The position numbers and the translations under genes are program-made. The notes beneath the pieces are model-generated. The model was not told where the DNA came from. It searched no databases and saw only the letters and a list, made by a program, of their open reading frames with translations. Below, piece by piece: positions 1 to 8,800 of a stretch of DNA of 16,519 bases (position 1 is its first letter; every line of letters starts with the position of its first letter). Source of the stretch: Planctomycetota bacterium (lineage in GTDB: Bacteria > Planctomycetota > Planctomycetia > Pirellulales > Pirellulaceae); assembly GCA_026692885.1 (NCBI GenBank), contig JAPLNJ010000894.1, positions 1-16,519 on the forward strand, written 5' to 3'.

Positions 1-38
1 GCTAGGGTGAGGGGCGACGCCGTTAAGGATTCTGGTAG

Positions 39-95
39 CCGAATTCGCCAGAATTCGGGTGTTTTGCGTGAATCCCCGAAGTCTGGCGACCTAGG
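39..95. repeat. Two REP-like palindromes downstream of the amidotransferase gene
   Basis: The first unit (39-58) is a perfect inverted repeat: CCGAATTC, a four-base loop GCCA, then GAATTCGG. The second unit (76-95) has the same layout, CCGAAGTC - TGGC - GACCTAGG, with two mismatches in the stem. Both lie just past the stop of the minus-strand amidotransferase gene, so on that transcript they could form stable 3' hairpins. There is no T-tract, so a classical intrinsic terminator is unlikely. The shared CCGAA-N-C / TGGC-like core suggests a dispersed intergenic repeat family. Positions 1-38 hold nothing I recognise. Confidence 0.55.
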
Positions 96-100
96 ACTCT

Positions 101-697
101 TTAGTTCGTTACCACGCGCAACTGCAAGAACTGCCGGAGCAGTTGGTGTCCGCAGTCGGTGAGAAAACTCTCCGGGTGAAACTGCAGACCTTCCAGCGCA
201 TACTGTTTGTGGCGGACGCCCATGATCTCCCGTTCGCCGCCCGGGCCCTCGGCCCACGCCGAGATTTCCAACTCGTCGCTGAGAGTCCCCGGACGGATGA
301 CCAGGCTGTGATAGCGGGTGGCCGTGAAGGGATTCGGCAGGCCCACAAACAACCCCCGCCCATCGTGATGAATGCTATCGGTCTTGCCGTGCATCAACCG
401 CTTGGCCCGCACAATTTCGGCACCGGTGGCTTGCCCGATGGACTGATGACCCAGGCACACGCCCAAGATGGGCAGTTGGCCCGCCAGCCGCCGAATGCAC
501 TCGACCGAGATACCGGCTTCGCTGGGCGTGCGGGGTCCTGGCGAAATGACCAGATGCGACGGTCGCTTGGCGACGATTTCGTCCACCGCGATCTGATCGT
601 TGCGGTGGACTTCGATCTGGAGCGTCGGGTCGATTTCGCCGAACCGTTGAACGAGGTTGTAGGTAAACGAGTCGTAATTGTCGATCAGCAGGATCAT
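101..697 (-). CDS. trpG: Glutamine amidotransferase, anthranilate/aminodeoxychorismate synthase component II (TrpG/PabA)
   Basis: The 198-residue protein is a class I glutamine amidotransferase. It would hydrolyse glutamine and pass ammonia to a chorismate-using partner (TrpE or PabB), making anthranilate for tryptophan or aminodeoxychorismate for folate, in the cytoplasm. It opens with LLIDNYDSFTYNL, which is diagnostic of this family. SPGPRTP follows at about 52-58, the nucleophile is Cys81 in GVCLGHQ, and HPES carries His174 and Glu176 of the triad. HGKTD at 103-107 is the usual HGKTS region with Ser replaced by Asp. Length is normal. The ATG is preceded by GAGAGGAG about 5 nt away. A -10-like TATCAT lies at 728-733 without a convincing -35. 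No trpE or pabB partner is adjacent, so TrpG and PabA cannot be separated; a dual-use subunit is possible. Confidence 0.9.
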   Translation of the reverse strand: MILLIDNYDSFTYNLVQRFGEIDPTLQIEVHRNDQIAVDEIVAKRPSHLVISPGPRTPSEAGISVECIRRLAGQLPILGVCLGHQSIGQATGAEIVRAKRLMHGKTDSIHHDGRGLFVGLPNPFTATRYHSLVIRPGTLSDELEISAWAEGPGGEREIMGVRHKQYALEGLQFHPESFLTDCGHQLLRQFLQLRVVTN

Positions 698-809
698 GGA
701 TCTCCTCTCTTGTTCGCGTTCCCGCCCATGATAACCGTTTTTCGGGTGAACGTTTAGCGGCCCAGACGAAGTTCGGCACGAGCCTCCAACTCAACTCGCG
801 TCGTTCGCT

Positions 810-837
810 CCCACCTGGGGGCGGCGGCCGAGGTGGG
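810..837 (-). terminator. Possible GC-rich hairpin after the alpha-galactosidase gene
   Basis: CCCACCT (810-816) and AGGTGGG (831-837) are perfect 7-bp inverted repeats separated by a 14-nt GC-rich loop. They start 45 nt past the stop of the minus-strand alpha-galactosidase gene. There is no clear T-run after the stem on that strand, so function as an intrinsic terminator is weakly supported. It could also be a 5' leader structure of the amidotransferase gene. Confidence 0.3.
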
Positions 838-881
838 CAAAGTGCCGTTCCTGGTCGAGCTGTTGATTTTTCGGCGGTGCT

Positions 882-3800
882 TCACTTCTTCGCCGGGCCC
901 GTGATGAATCCGGCATCCACCCAGTTGGCGTGGTCGGAGTTGACACCGTCGCCACCGTCTTCGACAAGCAGGATGAGCTGCTTGCAGTCGGCGGGCAACG
1001 CGACGTCGAAATGCCACTTCTCGCACTTGCCGAACATCAGCAGCGGCGAGGCGGCCAGGGTCTGCGCGCCTTCGGCCTGGCCGCAGTCGGCCAGGACCTT
1101 CATCACGACGCTGGACCGGTCGTTGGTACGAATGGCTTCGTCCAACCCGCCGACAGCCACCCAGCGCTGAAACTCCGGCTGCCGGGCATAGACCAACCGA
1201 GATTCCGCATGCACGCCCAGGCCGTCCTCGTAGGTCTGGCCAGAGATGCACAAGGGTTTGCCGCTGACCGATTGCCCGGTTCCCAATTTGCCCCAGCCCA
1301 CCGTCGCTTGCAACGGCTTGAGTGTAGTCAGGCGGACGTCCGGCTGGGGCGGCAACGGCGGCAGCTGGGGCGTGGTTACGGTCGCCTCGCGTGGTTCGGA
1401 ACGCTGGCCGCTCCAAGCGACGGCCGTCACGCGATACCGATACACTTGACCGGGTTCCGTGGCCTCGTCGACAAACCGGCTGGCGCTGGTGGTCGTAGTC
1501 TCGCCAGGATCGCGGCTGACTTCGTACACCACGCCATCGCCGCCGCTCCACGAGAACGTCAGGGGGCTGCCGACCTCCGCCTGTACCTTGAGATCACGGA
1601 CCGCCGTCGGCTGCGTCGTCCCTAGCGGACCGCTGCGAAAGCGAATGCTCCAGGCCACTTCGCGACTGACGGCGGACTCGAGGCTCATCCGGATCAGGCC
1701 GTTCGTCTCTCGGCAGCTGAGCTTCACACCAGCCGCCTGGTCGGGCGGCGAGACCTCGACCGCTGCGACCGCCCAGCCCTGGTCCTTGCCCTGCGCCACC
1801 AACCGTAATTCGTAGGGGTCCTCGGCCACCACCTGGCTGAGTCCGCGGAGCGTCTGGCTCGCGGCATCCCATTGCTCTTCCCGTACGTCGACCAGGCCTT
1901 GCGTCACGTGGCGCGAGGTGCTGAGCAACTGCGGGCGGTCCAGCTGCGGCCTCACCGCCAGAATTTGGCACGAGCCTTTCGGCAAGACTGTCTTGAGGTG
2001 GCCTTGAAATGGCGGGAGGAAAGTCTTGCCCCAGAAGTCGAAAGTCACGTACGGTACATCCTCAGGCAACCCGATCCGTCCCAGCGCAAGGTCGAACTCA
2101 GCGGGTTTCCCGCTCCAGTTGAACAGGGCCACCACGTCGCGGCGCACCGCGCCGCGCTGGTCCGTCACCAACCAGATGCGTGGTTGGTCTTCGTCGAAGT
2201 AGTCCACCGGTCGGGCCGTCTGGCCGTGCGGTAGCATGGTCCGCCGCAGGATGTCGAGCCGTTCGGGCGGTAGGTCGGGAAGCCAGTCGCTGTCGTAGTA
2301 CAACTGATTGCTGATCGCCACCCAGGACGCCCACATGCGGGCCTGATCCAACGGCACGCTGGCGCGGACGCCCACGCAGTCCGGGTCGTTGTACCAGATG
2401 CGGCCGTGCAGGAAGTATTGCCGCGCCCCGTAGATGGCGCCGCCCAGATGGCCACCTGTATCCGGCCCGATCCGCATCGCGTCCAGCAGACCAAAACCGC
2501 CGCCGTAAGACCGCAAGTTCTGCGAGGCACAGCAACCCAGCAGGAACACCCGGTCGCCCGCCGTCTGCCGCACGAGTTTCAGCCCGTCCCGATACGCCTC
2601 GAGGTTGGTCTTGTCCGGATTGGCAAAGACGGCGTCTCCGAGGCCATCGTCTTTGTAGCCCGTATTGACGTAGACCTGCTTGGTCGCGGTGCCGGTCCAT
2701 AGGCCGTCCATCTTGAAGAAGGTGTAGCCCCAGTCGTGAGCGAGGCGATTGACCAGACCACGCAGATACTCCCGCGCGCCGGACTGGGTCATGTCTAGGC
2801 AGGTGCCGCCCCAGTCGGTTTCGTACGGCTCGCCGTTCTCACGCTTGACGAACCAGTCCTGATGATCCTGAAAGAACGGATCGTAGTAGGTGCCGGCGAA
2901 GGGCATGAACCAGATGCCTGGCACCAAGCCGTGTTGCTTCAGATTCTCGGCGGTGGCCTTCATACCCGAGGGATAGGGCCCTCGAGGCGCGTGGGTGGTA
3001 AAGCTTCGTTTCGGGCCGTTCTTGCTGACGCCGTCCTGCCAGTTATCGTCGATCTGGATGAAGTCGAAGCCGAACGGCTTGAGCTGCTTGGCCGCGTAGG
3101 CAGCCAACTCGGCGAGATGTACCTCGTCGCACGCTCCCGCGTGTTTGTCGGAGTACCAAGTGCAGTAACCGGCCGGCTGCGGCGGCAGCTTCACGTGGTA
3201 GACCTGGGCCACGGCGTCGGCCCAAGCTTCCAGTCCTAGCCGAGCGTCAGCGAAGTAACCCAGAGCGAAAAGCTCGCCCTCCGCCGACTTGCCCGGAGCA
3301 ATCCGTAGCCGGCCATATTCGACCTGCGCGTCCAGACTCGCCAGGTCGCCGTCGACCTTTGTGAAGATCACGCCGCTGCCACGATCGTGCGTGAGCCAGC
3401 CGCCGACCACGCCGTTGCGGCTGAGGGGTTCCGCGACGGCCTGCCAGGCGTAACTGCCGGGATTCTTGTCCAGCGGCAACAGGCCACCGGTGCCCATGCT
3501 CGTCAATTCCGCCGCGGGCTTACCCAGATCCAGGCTGACAGACACCGTCCGAATTTTGTTCAGCACTTTGGCTTCCGCACCAGCATTCGGAAAAGTGGCG
3601 CGAAACAGCGCGAAGGGCAGCTTAGGAAAGAGCATGATCCTGTCAGCCGCGCCGGAAAGATATCGCACTTCGAGGGCCTGCCCGTCACCGAATATCTTGT
3701 CGCTGGCCGTGGTAGCCTGGGCCGTGCCTTGGGCTTCGGTCAGTTGGCCGTCGGTGATGAACCGCTGGCCGGTGGGCAGGTTGACGATCGTGACTTTGCC

Positions 3801-3944
3801 GCTGGCCGTCTCGTAGGAGACACGCAATGCATCATTCTGAATGGAGATCACGGGTTCTGCTCCGGGCAGGTGTGTCCCGGTCAAGAGGACCACGGCGAAG
3901 GCGACCGCCATGGTTCTTATTAAGAGGTCTCTCTGTCTGTTCAC
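882..3944 (-). CDS. Secreted alpha-galactosidase-like glycoside hydrolase (GH27/GH36 clan) with FN3 and NPCBM domains
   Basis: This 1020-residue exported enzyme probably removes alpha-linked galactose or a related sugar from polysaccharide side chains. Residues 1-29 form a signal peptide (hydrophobic AVAFAVVLL, then GAEP). A beta-rich region (about 30-250) leads into a TIM-barrel catalytic domain (about 258-580). The barrel has FIQIDD (295-300), the nucleophile motif FFKMDG with Asp413, and RIGPD with Asp495 as likely acid/base, matching clan GH-D. A beta C-domain follows to about 665, then a linker region, an FN3-like domain (about 779-858), a Pro-rich linker LPPLPPQP, and an NPCBM carbohydrate-binding domain (about 868-1020) containing YEDGLGVHAES. 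The start is GTG, because AAAGGAG sits 7 nt upstream. It faces away from the membrane-protein gene. Exact family and substrate are not certain from sequence; alpha-N-acetylgalactosaminidase is an alternative. Confidence 0.85.
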   Translation of the reverse strand: MNRQRDLLIRTMAVAFAVVLLTGTHLPGAEPVISIQNDALRVSYETASGKVTIVNLPTGQRFITDGQLTEAQGTAQATTASDKIFGDGQALEVRYLSGAADRIMLFPKLPFALFRATFPNAGAEAKVLNKIRTVSVSLDLGKPAAELTSMGTGGLLPLDKNPGSYAWQAVAEPLSRNGVVGGWLTHDRGSGVIFTKVDGDLASLDAQVEYGRLRIAPGKSAEGELFALGYFADARLGLEAWADAVAQVYHVKLPPQPAGYCTWYSDKHAGACDEVHLAELAAYAAKQLKPFGFDFIQIDDNWQDGVSKNGPKRSFTTHAPRGPYPSGMKATAENLKQHGLVPGIWFMPFAGTYYDPFFQDHQDWFVKRENGEPYETDWGGTCLDMTQSGAREYLRGLVNRLAHDWGYTFFKMDGLWTGTATKQVYVNTGYKDDGLGDAVFANPDKTNLEAYRDGLKLVRQTAGDRVFLLGCCASQNLRSYGGGFGLLDAMRIGPDTGGHLGGAIYGARQYFLHGRIWYNDPDCVGVRASVPLDQARMWASWVAISNQLYYDSDWLPDLPPERLDILRRTMLPHGQTARPVDYFDEDQPRIWLVTDQRGAVRRDVVALFNWSGKPAEFDLALGRIGLPEDVPYVTFDFWGKTFLPPFQGHLKTVLPKGSCQILAVRPQLDRPQLLSTSRHVTQGLVDVREEQWDAASQTLRGLSQVVAEDPYELRLVAQGKDQGWAVAAVEVSPPDQAAGVKLSCRETNGLIRMSLESAVSREVAWSIRFRSGPLGTTQPTAVRDLKVQAEVGSPLTFSWSGGDGVVYEVSRDPGETTTTSASRFVDEATEPGQVYRYRVTAVAWSGQRSEPREATVTTPQLPPLPPQPDVRLTTLKPLQATVGWGKLGTGQSVSGKPLCISGQTYEDGLGVHAESRLVYARQPEFQRWVAVGGLDEAIRTNDRSSVVMKVLADCGQAEGAQTLAASPLLMFGKCEKWHFDVALPADCKQLILLVEDGGDGVNSDHANWVDAGFITGPAKK

Positions 3945-4061
3945 GGGAAAGCTCCTTTCGTGCGGTGGAGTGCGGACTACGGCCCAATCTGTCTAGCCGC
4001 GTAAGGCACAGTCGGCTCTTGAGTTATCGCTATGCGAAGCAACGCATTCTGACCGACCTAT

Positions 4062-4091
4062 GCTTGCAATTCAAGCGAGCAAGCGTATCCT
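4062..4091 (+). promoter_or_regulatory. Candidate sigma70 promoter with overlapping dyad in the divergent spacer
   Basis: TTGCAA (4064-4069) and TATCCT (4086-4091) are spaced by 16 nt and each matches four of six consensus bases. They point toward the membrane-protein gene, 63 nt before its ATG. The -35 lies inside a dyad GCTTG-N5-CAAGC (4062-4076), which could be an operator. No equally clear promoter was found for the divergent alpha-galactosidase gene. The whole spacer (3945-4154) contains no other gene apart from the tiny leader ORF. Confidence 0.3.
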
Positions 4092-4131
4092 TTAGATGAG
4101 TTTTTTTGGTTCATCCGAGAGGAGCGGTGGT

Positions 4132-4158
4132 TTGCCTACGCGCCGACTCGATGTATGA
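4132..4158 (+). CDS. Possible 8-codon leader ORF overlapping the next start (ATGA)
   Basis: A TTG at 4132 has a good ribosome-binding site (GAGAGGAG ending 7 nt upstream). It encodes MPTRRLDV and stops with TGA at 4156-4158. That stop overlaps the ATG at 4155 of the membrane-protein gene as ATGA. The membrane-protein gene itself has no Shine-Dalgarno at a normal distance. Translational coupling through this short ORF is therefore a reasonable inference. A frameshift error hiding an N-terminal extension is the alternative, but the family-like N-terminus of the main protein argues against it. Confidence 0.35.
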   Translation: MPTRRLDV

Positions 4159-5750
4159 GTGAATTCTTGTTCCAGTACCAGAAGGTAAATCCCACGACCT
4201 GGGTTTACCTTTCGTCGCTGCTCATGATTGGCCTGTACTTCAAATTCGGCCGTTTCTGGAGCGTGCGCAATCTGGATTTGGTGCTGTTGATTCTATTGGC
4301 GCCGGGCTTGTTGATGGCGCAGTTTGGTGGCGAGCAAAAGCGGTTTGCGTGGATGGAATCGCAGCGTGTCAAATCAGACGCGGTGGAACCGTCAGACGGA
4401 CCGGCGGCGAAGGTTTCGCCAGAATTCCAGCCCGCTTCGAGTCGGCCGCGGCCGGAGGCTGATCTGAGACCAGCTAAGACTGAGTCGGCCGGCGCCTCGC
4501 CAGCCGTTCGGCCGACGCCACCGACAGGCGGCGATGCGAGCGATCCAAGCGAGCCAGCTTCGGCGCAGCCGTCGTCGTCAAGCCCGGTGAAAGACCGGCT
4601 GGAGCGGAGCCTGGCAATCGAGCGACTGGGATATCTGTGGCTATTCGCGGTCGGGGCCCTGTGGCTCGTCCGGCTGCTGTTAGATGCCACGATGGTGCGG
4701 CGGCCGCTCTTGGAGCCCAACCTCAGCGCCGGAGGCTTGACGTTCATCGGCTGTTCTCTGCTGGTGTTCCTGATGGCTAACGTGATCATCAGCCCGCCCA
4801 CAAAACCGGAACCCGCCGGTACGCCGGTGGTCGAGCCGACGGTTAGTGGTGTAACGCCGACAGACCCTAGCCGTCGTGCACCGCGCGGGCCGGGCTACGC
4901 CTTGCTAAACCTAATTCCGAGCATCCCCACGATGCCGTTGGTGCCGGAAGCCGTGCCGCCGGCGCCGCGTAGTTTCTCGTATGCCATCATCGCCAAAGCG
5001 ATCACGATTCTGTGTCACTTGGCCATTGTCGTGGGGATCACCGCGATCGGCTACTGGCACTTCGGCAATATCAAGACCGGCGTCGGCATGGCGACCCTGT
5101 ACGTGATGCTGCCTTACACGGCTCAAATGACGGGTTGCACCGATCACGTCATTCCCGCCGCCCTGTTGATTTGGGCCGTGTTGTGTTATCGCCGTCCGTT
5201 GACCGCTGGATTATTGATCGGCTTGGCGACCAGCTTGGTGTATTATCCCATGTTCTTGCTGCCACTCTGGGTCAGCTTCTATTGGCGCCGTGGTCTGCTG
5301 CGATTCTCGGGCGGCGTGGTGGCGATGTCGGTGGTGATGGCCATCTCGCTGGCGTTCATTCCGGAGGCTTCGTACTGGGAAGTGCTGAAGCAGATGTACG
5401 GACTGTGGTTGCCAGTTCGCAAAGACCTGGAAGGTATTTGGGGACTGGGCTGGGATCCCGTGTATCGCTACCCGGTGCTGGCCGCATTTGTGGCGCTGAG
5501 CGGCACCTTTGCGGTGTGGCCGGCACAAAAGAATCTGGGGACCTTGTTGAGTTGCTCCGCGGCCGTAATGGTGGCGACCCAGTTCTGGCATGGTTATGGC
5601 GGCGGGCTGTACATGGCTTGGTATCTGCCCCTGACGTTGCTGACCATGTTCCGGCCCAATCTGGAAGATCGCGTGGCGCTGGCGGTTCTGGGCGTAGGCT
5701 GGGGCGTCCGCCGAGCAGCGAACGTGCCGAACGGGTTCAAAGCCGCCTGA
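4155..5750 (+). CDS. Polytopic inner-membrane protein of unknown function, weakly GT-C-like
   Basis: The 531-residue protein has two N-terminal membrane segments (about 15-29 and 41-56). A long Pro/Ser/Ala-rich, poorly hydrophobic loop (about 66-148) follows, then two more segments (about 158-176 and 192-212), a second Pro-rich loop (213-270), and about seven further hydrophobic segments up to about 515. The stretch around 328-385 (CTDH, an RRP-containing short loop, LLIGLATSLVYYPMFLLPLW) resembles integral-membrane glycosyltransferases of the GT87/GT-C type, where such a segment follows a periplasmic catalytic loop. I see no complete signature, so the activity is not assigned. The N-terminus (LYFKFGRFWSVRNLDL) looks like a family restricted to planctomycetes, from memory. 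No neighbour suggests a pathway. The start has no normally spaced ribosome-binding site (see the leader ORF). It converges on the secretin gene. Confidence 0.75.
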   Translation: MSEFLFQYQKVNPTTWVYLSSLLMIGLYFKFGRFWSVRNLDLVLLILLAPGLLMAQFGGEQKRFAWMESQRVKSDAVEPSDGPAAKVSPEFQPASSRPRPEADLRPAKTESAGASPAVRPTPPTGGDASDPSEPASAQPSSSSPVKDRLERSLAIERLGYLWLFAVGALWLVRLLLDATMVRRPLLEPNLSAGGLTFIGCSLLVFLMANVIISPPTKPEPAGTPVVEPTVSGVTPTDPSRRAPRGPGYALLNLIPSIPTMPLVPEAVPPAPRSFSYAIIAKAITILCHLAIVVGITAIGYWHFGNIKTGVGMATLYVMLPYTAQMTGCTDHVIPAALLIWAVLCYRRPLTAGLLIGLATSLVYYPMFLLPLWVSFYWRRGLLRFSGGVVAMSVVMAISLAFIPEASYWEVLKQMYGLWLPVRKDLEGIWGLGWDPVYRYPVLAAFVALSGTFAVWPAQKNLGTLLSCSAAVMVATQFWHGYGGGLYMAWYLPLTLLTMFRPNLEDRVALAVLGVGWGVRRAANVPNGFKAA

Positions 5751-5791
5751 CGGACCAGCCGCGAGCGGTGGAGATCCCCAGAAACGACCAA

Positions 5792-5820
5792 GCTTCCGAA
5801 GTCTGAAAAACCCCGGAAGC
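5792..5820. terminator. Hairpin between convergent genes, REP-like
   Basis: GCTTCCG (5792-5798) and CGGAAGC (5814-5820) form a 7-bp stem with a 15-nt loop containing an A5 run. It lies 42 nt past the membrane-protein stop and 47 nt past the secretin stop, so it could end transcription from either side, although no T-tract follows the stem. The left half contains CCGAAGTCTG, the same string as the repeat at 76-85, and TGGCGAC follows at about 5822, so it may be another copy of that dispersed repeat. Confidence 0.4.
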
Positions 5821-5866
5821 GTGGCGACTGCAATGACAGGACAACTTACGGTGGGCATGGCCCGCG

Positions 5867-8800
5867 TCACGGTGCCGCGCTGTCGTAGCCGGTCTGCTGG
5901 AACTCTTCCTCTTCTTGGATGATGATTCGCGGCGTGACCATCATCATCAGGCTCTGAGTTTCGCGGCCGATACCCACGTTCTTGAACAGACGGCTGAGGT
6001 ACGGGATCTTGCTGAGCAGCGGCACACCACGCTCGCTACGTCCTTCACTCAGACGTTTGATGCCGCCGAGCAGCACCGTACCGCCGTCCGGCACACTAAC
6101 CGTGGTAGACACCGTGGTGAAGTTGAAGGTCGGTAGCTGGACGGTCGTGCCTTCGATCACGCGTTGAGCACCGTTCTGCACTTTCTTAGTCGGGTCGCTT
6201 GGGTCCACGGCCGTGGTTCCGGTGTCCGACGTGGTCCGGCCGCTGAAGGTGAATGTGCTGACGTCGCCGATCGAGCTGAAGAAGGGGATCAAGGTCAAGC
6301 GGACAAACCGGCGATCCGGCGAGACCACCGCCTGCACGCTCAGCGAAGTGCCCTCGTTCAGCACCACGACCACCGGCTGATGAGCCGCCGCGAAATCGCC
6401 GACGACCGGAATCACACTGGTCACGAAGGGACGCTGCGAGGTATCCGACACAAACCCCGTTTGGCCGTTGAACAGCGTCACCTTCGGAGCTTGGAGGACA
6501 TTCGTACGCTCGTCGCCTTCGGCGGCTTGCAGCAGGAAGTAAACCTCAATGTCACTCAGGATGGCAAAGCCGACGTTGGCGGCCGTGGCAGCGTCGAAAC
6601 CGCCAAACTTCGGATTCATGCCGATGGTCCCGGCAGCTCCCTGTCGGAACTGATAGTCGAAGTCCGTCGTGGGCTGGCCGGTGGGATCCAGACCAAAGGC
6701 CTGGCTGGGACCCTTGTCCGAGGTGATCGCGTTCTGGCCATCCACCTGGAAGGTGTTGTCTTCCACGTTGAAATTCATGCTCACGCCGATCTTCTCGTAG
6801 AATTTGTCATTCAGGGTGATGAACCGCACTTCGATGGTGACCTGGAGATCCTGCAAGCGGCGCAACTGTTCGAGTAGATCGGCGATCTGTTCGTGGATTT
6901 CCTGCGTCTGGCTGATGACCAAGCTCAGATTCGTGGGGAACCGTTCGATGGAGCCGGGACCGCCGACCGCGGACCAGGTCTGCGGCGCGATGGTCTGCGT
7001 GATCAGATCGATCAGCGTGTCGAAGTCCGCTTGCGTGGCACCACCCATGTTCCCCGGAATGTATCCTGAGCCGGGGCTGGGCGTCGAACGCGGAGCGACG
7101 CCTGGCAACATGCCGGTCGAGTTCATCTGGGCCAACACCGAGGCGCTGGTGGCGGCTGAGCTGTCAGCTTCGCCGGCGGCCAGGGCCGCGCCAGTCGTCT
7201 TGGAATTGTGGGTCAGCAGTTGATTCATCATTTGGCCGTGGGTGGCCCCGTTGTAGGCTTCCCGGATGGCGCCCGGCAAGCCGATGTTGTAGCTGGGGAT
7301 GAAGTTCGGAATCGGGATGACGAGATCCGCCACGTTGTACACCGCGGGGTACACGTCCGAGTTGCGGGTCTGTTCACTGGTGATCCGTAGGACTTCGTTC
7401 TGAATGACGTAGCTCAGTCGTAGCGGTTCCAGGATCAGGTTCAGCGCGCTGCGGAGCGAAATCGACTGCGCGAGATTGATCGTCACCGGATCGTCGGTCG
7501 AGACGCCTTCCGCTCGCAAACCTTCCGGGTCGAGATACACGTTGACGCCCGCCATCCGGCCCAGCGCGTCCAGCACCTGTGAGAGCGGCCGATTGTCGAA
7601 CCGGACCTCGACCTGCACCTTCAGCGATTTCTGGATTTCCAGTTCGGTGGGGGTCAACCGCGAATGCTCGCGTTTCAGCCAGTCGCGGCGGGTGCTGGAC
7701 AATTTGTCCCACTTCTTGACGTCGAAGGTAATCGGTTGCGTATCATCCATCGGCGTCGAGGAGCGTTCCACGCTGGTCATGGCCCCGTAGAAGCCGCGCT
7801 CCTTGTCGTCCTTGATCGAGTCCTGTTCCTGCACGCGCCAAGCCATCTTGGACATCTGCAGCATGCTGCGGACGACCTCGGACCGGGCGTCCAGTTCGGA
7901 CGCTTGCTTGGCGAGCACTTCGGCCTCCGGATACCGCTTCTGCTCCATCAGGTCATTGAACTTCTCGTTCAGTTGTGCCACCTTGGTCTGGTTGTCGAGC
8001 TTCTCCTGGCGGTGGTTGTTGACATCCTCGGCCACGGCCTGATTGCGTTCCTTGAGTTCGATATCGGCCCGGTGCTGGGCCAGGTAGCTTTCCGTCTCTT
8101 TGAGACTCCGATCGATCAGGGCCAGGTACTGTTTGCGCGCCGGCGGTTCCAGCGTTTCCTGTTCGACTCGCTCGCGCAGTTTCTGCAGCCGCTCCAGCGA
8201 TCCGCGCGGGTCGCTTTCCCGTAATCTTTCGGCGGCGGTCTGCTCGCGGCTGATCTCCCGAAACAGCTGCTGAGTGACCAGTTGCTGTTGGGAACTGACT
8301 TCCTCTAAGTCGTTGCCCGGCGGCGACGAGGCGTTCTGAGCCGCATACTGCAGCAGTGTCAGCTTGTCGCGCAGGGCCTGCCTGGTCTGCGGATCGAGCT
8401 CGGCTTCGCGTTTCCAGGCTTTGTTGAAGAGATCCAAAGCGGCCTTGCGATCCTGCTGCTCCAGGGCCTGGACGCCGTTCCGGAAGAGGTCGTAGGCGGA
8501 AGCCGCCTGCCCCGTCTGCCCGGGCGGGGGCGTCAGGGCGGCAGCCTCTGCTGGAGTCAATCGCAGGCGGTCGGGAGCCGGTCCCAGCGGTGTCGTCTCG
8601 GTGGCTTGGGCCGGCATGTTGCGCGACCCATCGCGTTGTGGATTGTAGACGCCCTGACGTACCGGGAACCGGTCCCCGGTGGGCAGGCCCGGATCGTACG
8701 CCGACGTCACTGGGTACGCCTGGTTCGCGCGTCCCTGCTGACGGTTTAGCGCGCTGCTGACCTCCAACAGGAGATGCTCCGGCCGTTGTTCGTTCGGTCC

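Noticed and set aside
143..757. 204-codon plus-strand frame opposite the amidotransferase gene
   Set aside because: It is the antisense shadow of a well-conserved enzyme gene and has no ribosome-binding site or family features.
5012..5806. 264-codon plus-strand frame overlapping the membrane protein
   Set aside because: Arg/Gly-rich translation without domains; the overlapping frame encodes clear membrane helices.
6164..6877. 237-codon plus-strand frame opposite the secretin pore domain
   Set aside because: Low-complexity His/Arg/Gly-rich translation; the opposite strand carries the secretin signature.
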